36,225 bases of DNA from NCBI GenBank assembly GCA_937901105.1, contig CALCHD010000231.1, forward strand, positions 1 to 36,225. The letters are read 5' to 3'. The translations under genes and the position numbers were made by a program. Shown here in pieces: positions 29,546-36,225 of the stretch (positions are counted from its first letter, which is position 1; each line of letters starts with the position of its first letter). Source of the stretch: an uncultured Bacteroidales bacterium. Its GTDB lineage: Bacteria > Bacteroidota > Bacteroidia > Bacteroidales > UBA932. Below the pieces are notes generated by a model. The model was not told where the DNA came from, did no database searches, and was given only the letters and a program-made list of their open reading frames with translations.

Positions 29546-30277
29546 ATGGATACAGCACTTTTACAAGAGAAAAATGACCCTATGGGCAAGGCAATAGCGG
29601 ATTACTTTGCAACCGGCAAGGCGGGAAAGTTGAGAGTATTTTCTTCACAGTTTGATGAGGATGAGATTCCGGTGAAGCACCTGTTCCGTACATTCAAGGA
29701 TATGGCTCCGCTGGAGCAGACGGCTCTCCGCCTGGCAAAGGGGAAGATTCTGGATTGTGGAGCGGGCAGCGGATGCCATGCGCTGGAGCTGCAGCAGATG
29801 GGGAAGGAGGTTGATGCCATAGACATTTCTCCGCTTTCTGTTGAGGTTATGCAGAAGAGGGGAGTAGTGAATGCTTTCCAGGCAGACCTTTTCAATATGG
29901 CTGCTGTACAGAAGTATGATACTGTCCTTATGCTGATGAACGGTTCAGGCATCATAGGGAAGCTGGAGAATATGGAGAAGTTCTTTATGAAGATGAAGCA
30001 GATACTTAAGCCTGGCGGTGTTGTGTATATGGATTCGAGCGACCTTAAATATCTGTTTGAGGATGAGGACGGCAGTTATGTGATAAATCTTGCCGGAGAC
30101 TATTATGGGGAGGTGGATTTCAAAATGCAGTACAAGCAGGTAAAAGGGAATGCCTTTGACTGGCTTTATATAGATTTCCAGACTCTTTCCCTGTATGCTT
30201 CAAAGTTCGGCTTTAAGGCGGAGATGATTGAGGAAGGCAAGCATTATGATTATCTTGCCGCACTGATAATGATGTAA
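29546..30277 (+). CDS. Class I SAM-dependent methyltransferase
   Basis: A 243-residue Rossmann-fold methyltransferase. Motif I is KILDCGAGSGCHALEL (about residues 69-84), followed by DAIDISPLSVEVM (motif II) and the post-motif ILKPGGVVYMDSSD. The substrate cannot be told from the sequence. It is a single-gene unit, with its own promoter box upstream and a strong terminator downstream. Confidence 0.9.
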   Translation: MDTALLQEKNDPMGKAIADYFATGKAGKLRVFSSQFDEDEIPVKHLFRTFKDMAPLEQTALRLAKGKILDCGAGSGCHALELQQMGKEVDAIDISPLSVEVMQKRGVVNAFQADLFNMAAVQKYDTVLMLMNGSGIIGKLENMEKFFMKMKQILKPGGVVYMDSSDLKYLFEDEDGSYVINLAGDYYGEVDFKMQYKQVKGNAFDWLYIDFQTLSLYASKFGFKAEMIEEGKHYDYLAALIMM

Positions 30278-30330
30278 GTGCCCTTTTTGACGTTATCAAC
30301 AAAAGGGGTAATGTTGCCAAAAACAAATAA

Positions 30331-30362
30331 GAGGGTGACTCAAAAGCTTTTGAGTCACCCTC
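30331..30362. terminator. Perfect 16-bp palindromic bidirectional terminator
   Basis: GAGGGTGACTCAAAAG meets its full complement with no loop gap, between convergent genes. Rightward the tail is TCTATTTTG; leftward TTATTTGTTTTT. Confidence 0.9.
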
Positions 30363-30384
30363 TCTCTATTTTGTATCTTCCTGT

Positions 30385-31776
30385 CTAGAACAAATATCCG
30401 GTGTTGATGTAGAATGCTCCGTTGCCGTCCTGTTTGCTGTATTTGCCTACAGGCTTGCCGTACTCAAGGCAGACAATGAAGTTCTGGTTCATGATGAATC
30501 TGAAGCCTGCACCAACGGTTACGTGAAGCTTGTCTGAATCAAGACCCTTGTTCATGTACTCATTGTACTCTGCCATTGCGTTCCTGTAGTCAGAGTCTGA
30601 TGCAAAGTCAGATGCTGTGCGGCCGAATGACATGTCGTAAGACTTGGTTACGGTAGTGCCGTCACTGAAGCAGTTCAGTCCAAGGGCAATGTTCTGCTTG
30701 CCCATTGTAAATCTTGCAAAACGCCATCTTGCCTCTGCATTGTATGAAGCCATATCCAGGCCCTGTACACGGTTACGCATGATTCCGCGGATTGTGCGGA
30801 AACCGCCCATACCGTCACGGTCGTATGACTGTCCCATTGTAGTAATGTAAGGAAGTACATAGTAAGGGGCGTCATTTCCGAATGTGCCCTGGTAGTTCAA
30901 TCTGTATGCCAAGGTAAGGATATCATCTTTCACTACCGGAATGTAATGGCGGAATGTTGCCGAGTACTTGCTGTAAGGGTTTGTTGTTCCAAGGAATTTA
31001 GGAGCAAGGGTTACGTGAGCCTCTGCCCAGATACCCGATGAAGGGGCAGCCTCCTTGTCTCTAGTGTCGTATAGCAAACCCAAGCGGATTGTGCTGTTAG
31101 TGCCGCCATCGGCTACATCATCAGGGATAATGCCCCATTTGCGGTACTGCTCAAACAATGTTGTCTGGTCATCCGGAAACTTTTCTGAATCATCCTTGCC
31201 CTTGTTTATCTTGTCCCTGTCAATGGCATCCTGCTTGAAGTGGCTCAAGTGGTAGCCGGCCTCCCAGAAGAGCTTGTTGTCCCATAGGTTTCCTATGAAG
31301 TCTGCCTTGAACAGCGCTGCAAGGCGTTTTGTACGGTAGTATGGAGTGTAGATGTATGAATCGCCATCTTTGCCGGCGTCAACCTTTTCGTAATCAAAAT
31401 ACGACTGGTATCCGTTGAATCCGTAGAAGTCCATGGCGTTGTCATTTGTAACTGCAAGTGCAGTTGAGAAACGGATGCCCGGGATCAGGAATTTGCTGTC
31501 GTATGATACCACAAACAGCTGTGAACCTTTTGTGAAGAATGAAGCCTCAAAATACCACTGCTGGCGGGTATTTGGATATACTGTGCCGTCTCCAAAATCG
31601 TAGATGTTAAGGAGCGCTCCAAGCTGGAATCCCTTGTCGGCGTCAAAAGCAACTGCAGGAAGAGGCCCGTAGCTGTATCCTTTCTTTACAATCTCCTTTT
31701 TCTCCGCTGCTTCCTGTGCCATTGCGCTAAATGTGCACATTAGAGAAAGCAACATTACAAAAACAGTCTTTTTCAT
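30385..31776 (-). CDS. Omp85/BamA-TamA-like outer membrane beta-barrel protein
   Basis: A 463-residue protein with a signal peptide (cleaved after SAMA, about residue 20), no POTRA domain and a C-terminal barrel ending in ...FYINTGYLF, a typical terminal-Phe signature. GGFRTIRGIMRNRVQG (about residues 323-338) matches the Omp85 conserved (V/I)RG(Y/F)xxR motif. It may translocate or insert something at the outer membrane, but the lack of POTRA domains leaves the role open. It is the third gene of a leftward operon, 26 bp after the acyltransferase. Confidence 0.85.
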   Translation of the reverse strand: MKKTVFVMLLSLMCTFSAMAQEAAEKKEIVKKGYSYGPLPAVAFDADKGFQLGALLNIYDFGDGTVYPNTRQQWYFEASFFTKGSQLFVVSYDSKFLIPGIRFSTALAVTNDNAMDFYGFNGYQSYFDYEKVDAGKDGDSYIYTPYYRTKRLAALFKADFIGNLWDNKLFWEAGYHLSHFKQDAIDRDKINKGKDDSEKFPDDQTTLFEQYRKWGIIPDDVADGGTNSTIRLGLLYDTRDKEAAPSSGIWAEAHVTLAPKFLGTTNPYSKYSATFRHYIPVVKDDILTLAYRLNYQGTFGNDAPYYVLPYITTMGQSYDRDGMGGFRTIRGIMRNRVQGLDMASYNAEARWRFARFTMGKQNIALGLNCFSDGTTVTKSYDMSFGRTASDFASDSDYRNAMAEYNEYMNKGLDSDKLHVTVGAGFRFIMNQNFIVCLEYGKPVGKYSKQDGNGAFYINTGYLF

Positions 31777-31802
31777 TATATCAGGTTTTAGTTGTTTTAG
31801 CT

Positions 31803-33140
31803 TTAGTCTTTAAGCATCTCCCTTATCTGGTCATAAATGCCGAGCAGCTTCTTGTTGCGCATAAGCCTGATGTCAGATTTCTCAAGCCTGAACATTCTCC
31901 ACATCTCGTGGGCAACGATAGGTGCCGGCAAGAACAGCAGCACACCTGCAAGGGCATACTCCCATGGTGCAAGCGAGAATGCTACAGCGGCATAGATAAT
32001 CATAAGCAAAGGCCAAACAATAAGGTTGAAGATGAACCTTATAGAATTGCGGAATGCGTAGTCTTTAAGCAGTGTGAAAATCTTTGCACAGGCAATGTTT
32101 ATAGGGAGCACAAGCAATGATGCCGGAATGCTGTACGGAAGGAGGAGCAGCGAGACGATGAAACCCAGTCTCCTCTGTTTGAATCCGAACCTGTTTGTGA
32201 TTGAAGACAAGCTTATCTCTTTGGATGTACGTTCAGCATAAGCCTCGTTTCCGAGTTCCATCAGCTTGCCGAATTTTTCAGGCTGTGTCTCCTTAATTGC
32301 CTCAATTTTCTCAAGAAGGGCCTTGTTTGCCTGGAAATGGGCAAATTTGCGGCCAATTCCCTTCACTTTAGCAGCCTTCACCATTGCCTGGCGCTGCGGC
32401 TTCATCCCTGCAGCGCATACCTCATAGGTGGCATTGTAGTTTTCATCGTCGGGAATATATGTAATAAGGGATTTTATTCTTCCCGACAAATCTTCCTTGA
32501 GCATATTCATCTGCTCCTGTGGAGTGAACTCCGCATGGGCCTTGAGGAATTCTCCCACATTGATAGGTTTGCCTGCCTCAACCCTTACAGTTGAGCGGAA
32601 GCGGAAGAAGTTGCCGTACTGCAATCCTACGGGCACAATGTACAATGGGGTATCTCCCATCAGCTCCATTGCCTGGAATGCGATTCTGAAAATGCCTTTT
32701 GAAAGGGGCTGGGCGGAGTGCTTTGCAAGGTGCTGTCCCTCTGGGAAAATGCAGAAAGGAATTTTGTCCTTAAGCACATCTACCGCCTTCTCCATAATCT
32801 CATTGTTCTTCTTAACCTCGTTGATGCCGTCACGCATACGCATAATGGGCATAATCTTTAGGAACTTGAAGATTTTTGCCAGGGTGCGGTTCCTGAAGAT
32901 GTCGGCACGTGCTACAAACACCTTTGGCTTTGGGTCCATTGCCAGGATGATTAGCGCATCCATAAGGGCATTGGCATGGTTAGGGGCATAGATTACGGCA
33001 CCGTCTGCAGGAATGTTCTCCAGTCCGGTATAGCGGATTCTCTTGTATGAGAGCTTCAGCACTGCATCTACATAGTGGCGCAGGAACGCATAGGCTCTGC
33101 TGTAATCCTGTATTTTCTTCTCTTTTTTTCTTTTGGCCAT
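31803..33140 (-). CDS. PlsC-like 1-acylglycerol-3-phosphate acyltransferase, long form
   Basis: A 445-residue protein with an acyltransferase domain in the N-terminal half: NHANALMD (His55, Asp61, the HX5D form of the motif) and FPEGQHLAKHS. It would acylate a glycerol-phosphate backbone at the inner membrane. The C-terminal half has two to three membrane helices (about 342-365, 372-395 and 398-420) and extends beyond the usual PlsC length of about 250. The gene starts two bases after the stop of the transporter gene and ends 26 bases before the Omp85 gene. Confidence 0.9.
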   Translation of the reverse strand: MAKRKKEKKIQDYSRAYAFLRHYVDAVLKLSYKRIRYTGLENIPADGAVIYAPNHANALMDALIILAMDPKPKVFVARADIFRNRTLAKIFKFLKIMPIMRMRDGINEVKKNNEIMEKAVDVLKDKIPFCIFPEGQHLAKHSAQPLSKGIFRIAFQAMELMGDTPLYIVPVGLQYGNFFRFRSTVRVEAGKPINVGEFLKAHAEFTPQEQMNMLKEDLSGRIKSLITYIPDDENYNATYEVCAAGMKPQRQAMVKAAKVKGIGRKFAHFQANKALLEKIEAIKETQPEKFGKLMELGNEAYAERTSKEISLSSITNRFGFKQRRLGFIVSLLLLPYSIPASLLVLPINIACAKIFTLLKDYAFRNSIRFIFNLIVWPLLMIIYAAVAFSLAPWEYALAGVLLFLPAPIVAHEMWRMFRLEKSDIRLMRNKKLLGIYDQIREMLKD

Positions 33141-33142
33141 AA

Positions 33143-34096
33143 TTAAGCGTTAAGTGGTGTTCTGCGGAACAGGTATGATACTGTCAATCCCGATATGATA
33201 TGCCAGATTCCCCACCACGCAGTAAGGATAAGCATTCCGCCGTAATGGCCATGCCATATCTCTGGAGGGAAAATGGATGGGTTGAACAGCAGCACAAGTC
33301 CCAATCCGGAGTTCTGGATACCTACCTCTACGGTAAGCGACCTTCTGTCCTTGACAGGGAGTTTGGCAAGCATTCCGCCAAAATATCCTGTTGCCAATGC
33401 CGATCCGTTATGGATCAGAACGATGATGCAGATAAAGTGAAGGTGCTCAATGAACAGTTTCCAGTTCTGCGAGAATGAAACCACCACCATTGCAAGGAAC
33501 AATAGGATTGAAAGGTATTGTGTTGGTTTTGAAATCTTTTTTGTAAGTCCAGGACAATATTTTGCACAAAGCATACCCAATACGATTGGAACACCCAAAA
33601 GGAGCAGGATCTGCTCAAGCATAGGGAAGAACGGGATTACCAATGTAGGGATATTGCTTTTCATTGCAATGATCTGGCTGTACATAGATCCCCAGAAAAA
33701 GAAGTTGAACGGGGTAACCAGAGGCGCAAAAGCTGTAGTGATTGCTGTAAGTGAAACAGACAGCTCAATGTTTCCTTTAGATAGGGAAGACATGAAGTTT
33801 GAGATGTTTCCTCCCGGGCAGGATGCTACCAGAATCATTCCGAGTGCAACCATTGGGGTAATGAATGGTGAAAGGGCAAGTGCCACTGCAAAAGTGACTG
33901 CAGGAAGGCCTACCCACTGAAGCAGGATACCTACGATAACTGATTTTGGATTTTTCCATACATCTTTGAATGTCTGCCATCTGATTCCAAGAGCAACACC
34001 AAACATTACAAATGCAAGGATGATGTTCACAATAGCCAATCCCCCTTCTCCAAAGTTGATTGACAGGCTATTAAGCGCTTCTAGCTGTTCTTTCAT
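33143..34096 (-). CDS. Bile acid:sodium symporter family (BASS) transporter
   Basis: A 317-residue polytopic membrane protein with about nine or ten helices. Family motifs are GILLQWVGLPAVTFAVALALS, SCPGGNISNFMSSLSKGNIELSVSLTAITT (the helix-breaking sodium-site segment, about 92-121) and VGIQNSGLGLVL near 237-248. Members carry bile acids or other organic anions with sodium; bacterial substrates vary, and pantoate and 2-keto acids are known for some. It leads the operon with the acyltransferase and Omp85 genes. A -7 box TATATTTG (34153-34160) precedes it. Confidence 0.93.
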   Translation of the reverse strand: MKEQLEALNSLSINFGEGGLAIVNIILAFVMFGVALGIRWQTFKDVWKNPKSVIVGILLQWVGLPAVTFAVALALSPFITPMVALGMILVASCPGGNISNFMSSLSKGNIELSVSLTAITTAFAPLVTPFNFFFWGSMYSQIIAMKSNIPTLVIPFFPMLEQILLLLGVPIVLGMLCAKYCPGLTKKISKPTQYLSILLFLAMVVVSFSQNWKLFIEHLHFICIIVLIHNGSALATGYFGGMLAKLPVKDRRSLTVEVGIQNSGLGLVLLFNPSIFPPEIWHGHYGGMLILTAWWGIWHIISGLTVSYLFRRTPLNA

Positions 34097-34112
34097 TATA
34101 GTTTTTTATTAT

Positions 34113-34129
34113 CCGGAGAATATCTCCGG
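34113..34129. other. Leader hairpin CCGGAGA-ATA-TCTCCGG before the BASS gene
   Basis: A seven-bp stem about 15 bases upstream of the start codon, within the probable leader from the -7 box at 34153-34160. It has no T-run and is not a terminator. A regulatory role is possible. Confidence 0.4.
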
Positions 34130-34152
34130 CGCAGGTTTGGGAAAATAATCCG

Positions 34153-34160
34153 CAAATATA
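34153..34160 (-). promoter_or_regulatory. -7 box TATATTTG of the BASS operon
   Basis: A TAnnTTTG match on the minus strand about 57 bases upstream of the BASS start. No -33 match. Confidence 0.55.
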
Positions 34161-34221
34161 CAATTTTATTCCTAAAGTTGTTCTCCCAGGAGATATTATC
34201 CTCTTTTACTATTTTGAAAAG

Positions 34222-34251
34222 TGTAAAAATAAGGGCTCTATAGAAGAGCCC
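34222..34251 (-). terminator. feoB terminator overlapping its last codons
   Basis: On the minus strand GGGCTCT-TCTAT-AGAGCCC then TTATTTTTAC. The stem (34233-34251) includes the last three codons and the stop of feoB, so termination begins inside the coding region. Confidence 0.75.
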
Positions 34252-36225
34252 CTATAATTTTTACTATGAATGCCGCCAGCCATGCCATTGTACAGCTGTA
34301 TAGTGTCATGAATGCCGCCCAGCGCCATCCTGCCTCCTTTTTGATTGCAGCTATAGCCGCTATGCACGGTATGTAGATAAGGATGAACAGCATCATGGAG
34401 TATCCCACTGCAGGTGTAAAAATCCTCTCTCCAATTTTTTCCCCGCTGTCATATGTCTGTTCCACCAGCTTGTTCTGCAGGGTTACCTCGGAATCGTCGG
34501 GAGACTGGTACAGTACGCCCATTGAACTTAAGATGAGCTCTTTTGCGGCAATTCCGGTAAACAGGCTCACTCCAATCTTCCAGTCATAATCCAGTGGAGC
34601 AAATGCCGGTTCTACAAACTGGCCTATCTGGGCAATATAAGACTGTTCAATCTGCTCATATTTCTTCTGGGCCTCAAGTTCAAGCAGGGCAGTGGCCTTT
34701 TCAGCAGCCGGCATGCCGCTCACCTCAACCTGCGCGGCAAGGGCCTGATAGTCTTTTGAGAACCCCGTTTTGTGAGGGAAATATCCAAGTGCCCAGATGA
34801 AAATTGAGCCCACAAGGATTGTAGTTCCCATTTTTCTCAAGTACTGCTGGCTTCTTCCCCACATGTGGTTGAGGGCATTCCTTACGGTTGGCATCCTGTA
34901 CGGAGGAAGCTCCATTACAAACGGAACATCATCCTTGCTTCCGAATGACTTTCTCAAGACCAGCGCAGTGAATACAGCCATAAGCATTCCTATAAAATAT
35001 ACAGAGAAGAGTATGGCCCCCTGATAAGCGCTGAAGAGGGCAGTTACAAACAGCATGTAGATAGGATATTTTGTGCTGCATGACATAAAAGGTATCATCA
35101 TGATTGTGATGAGCCTGTCCTTGCGGTTCTCCAGTGTCCTGGTAGCCATTATTGCCGGCACGTTGCATCCGAATCCCATAATTATCGGGATTACAGACTT
35201 TCCATGCAGCCCTATCTTGTGCATTATCCTGTCCATAAGGAATGCCACCCTGGCCATATAGCCGGTATCTTCCATGAATGAGAGGAACAGGAACAGTATC
35301 ATAATCTGCGGGAAGAACACAATCACGCTTCCCACTCCGGCAATAGCGCCGTCCACCACCATATCCCTCAATATCCCCTCACCAAGCATCTTCCCGACAA
35401 ATTCACTCAACCAGGCCACACCGGCATCAATCCACTCTGTAGGATACTGCCCCAAGGTAAAGGTAAGCTGGAAAGTGAGGAACATGAACAGGAAGAAGAG
35501 CGGAAGGCCGAACCATTTGTGTGTAAGAATCTTGTCCAGCCTGTATTTTCTCCCTTGCAGATTTTTGTCTGCATGGGTATATGTCTCCTCCAGCGCGCCG
35601 TGGATGAATGCGTACTTTGCATCTGTGATTATTGAGGCGGAGATATCCTCGTACTCCTTCTCAATTTTCTTTATCTGTTTGGCGGCGCAGGCAATGATAT
35701 CCTCTGTCCCCTCAATGGAGGCAATGCGCTCTGTAAACACCTTGTCACCCTCCAGCAGCTTTATGGCTGCATATTGCGGATGGATCTTGCTCTTTACCTC
35801 GTCGTTTGCCTTAATAAGCTGCTTTACCTCCCTTAATGAACCGTTTATGGTGGTACCGTAGTTTATATGGAAATGGCGATAGTCCTGCTCCGCATCGGTA
35901 AAGATTGCAATGATGCGCTCCAGAAGCTCCTGCATTCCCTGCCCTTTAGTTGCTACAACTGGGACAAAAGGGATTCCTATCATCTTGCCAAGAAGGGTGT
36001 AGTCAAACTTGTCTCCCTTCATTTCAAGCTCATCATACATGTTCAGGGCTGCCACAACCTTTATGTTCATGTCAATCAGCTGGGTTGTAAGGTAAAGGTT
36101 GCGCTCCAGGTTGGAGGCGTCAATTACATTTACAACTACGTCGGGAAGATTGTCCAGCAGGTGCTTGCGTACATACAGCTCCTCGGGGGTGTACTCGCTC
36201 AAGGAGTATGTGCCTGGAAGGTCTG
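34238..36225 (-). CDS. feoB: Ferrous iron transport protein B (5' end outside window)
   Basis: The C-terminal part of FeoB, the GTPase-gated Fe(II) permease of the inner membrane. The visible reading frame runs to the window edge and starts within the G domain: DLPGTYSL (G3), NMYD (G4) and ATKGQGM (G5), so the G1 P-loop lies beyond the end. A helical spacer domain follows and then two Gate domains with the conserved GFGCNVPAI and PCIAA segments. The frame is open at its 5' end, so a TTG near 36202 is not a start. Loss of a length estimate prevents checking for a FeoA fusion. Confidence 0.97.
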   Translation of the reverse strand, partial: DLPGTYSLSEYTPEELYVRKHLLDNLPDVVVNVIDASNLERNLYLTTQLIDMNIKVVAALNMYDELEMKGDKFDYTLLGKMIGIPFVPVVATKGQGMQELLERIIAIFTDAEQDYRHFHINYGTTINGSLREVKQLIKANDEVKSKIHPQYAAIKLLEGDKVFTERIASIEGTEDIIACAAKQIKKIEKEYEDISASIITDAKYAFIHGALEETYTHADKNLQGRKYRLDKILTHKWFGLPLFFLFMFLTFQLTFTLGQYPTEWIDAGVAWLSEFVGKMLGEGILRDMVVDGAIAGVGSVIVFFPQIMILFLFLSFMEDTGYMARVAFLMDRIMHKIGLHGKSVIPIIMGFGCNVPAIMATRTLENRKDRLITIMMIPFMSCSTKYPIYMLFVTALFSAYQGAILFSVYFIGMLMAVFTALVLRKSFGSKDDVPFVMELPPYRMPTVRNALNHMWGRSQQYLRKMGTTILVGSIFIWALGYFPHKTGFSKDYQALAAQVEVSGMPAAEKATALLELEAQKKYEQIEQSYIAQIGQFVEPAFAPLDYDWKIGVSLFTGIAAKELILSSMGVLYQSPDDSEVTLQNKLVEQTYDSGEKIGERIFTPAVGYSMMLFILIYIPCIAAIAAIKKEAGWRWAAFMTLYSCTMAWLAAFIVKIIGALL

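Noticed and set aside
34113..34129. Intrinsic terminator upstream of the BASS gene
   Set aside because: In the leftward direction the stem is followed by A-rich, not T-rich, sequence.

Overview
The window is Bacteroidota DNA, most likely order Bacteroidales. The evidence is the recurring promoter form TTTG-N19-TAnnTTTG, a SusC/TonB-type outer membrane barrel, a MecI repressor paired with an M56 peptidase carrying a TonB C-terminal domain, a DksA-like protein without zinc cysteines beside ileS and lspA, and mobilizable-element genes of Bacteroides type. I cannot name the genus.

Layout. 1-6668 is chromosomal backbone: a short C39 peptidase, a CvpA-family protein, the operon ileS / DksA-like / lspA, and an ECF sigma factor. 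A tRNA-Ser(UGA) at 6669-6753 is the attachment site of an integrated element of about 10.4 kb (6742-17181), bounded by a 13-bp direct repeat. All element genes run leftward: tyrosine integrase, DUF1016 PDDEXK nuclease, an unrecognised coiled-coil protein, DUF3853 protein, RecA-fold helicase, Toprim primase, MobV relaxase, a small mob-linked protein and two lipoproteins. It has relaxase and replication genes but no type IV secretion genes, so it is an integrative mobilizable element that would need a helper.

Right of the element, 17182-17810 holds the orphaned terminator of the tRNA and gene-free, hairpin-rich sequence. Then come a small HTH protein, a ParD/ParE module with its own promoter and palindromic operator, a PH / transglutaminase / PH membrane operon, and a rightward operon of ECF sigma, four-helix membrane protein and TraB/GumN protein. 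After a convergent intergenic region lie a large outer membrane barrel protein, an XRE regulator with its membrane partner, the MecI/M56 pair, a methyltransferase, and a leftward run of sodium-dependent transporter, acyltransferase and Omp85-like barrel. The window ends inside feoB.

Main non-coding observations: (1) both element ends carry three copies of ACACCCA with identical 12- and 19-bp spacings; one set flanks the -7 box of the integrase promoter, the other folds into the terminator now serving the tRNA. (2) A five-helix nested inverted repeat of 113 bp lies in the probable leader of the element lipoproteins. (3) Three dispersed copies of one hairpin family downstream of leftward genes show compensatory base changes around a fixed apical loop. 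(4) The nuclease and coiled-coil gene pair is a possible uncharacterised cargo system.
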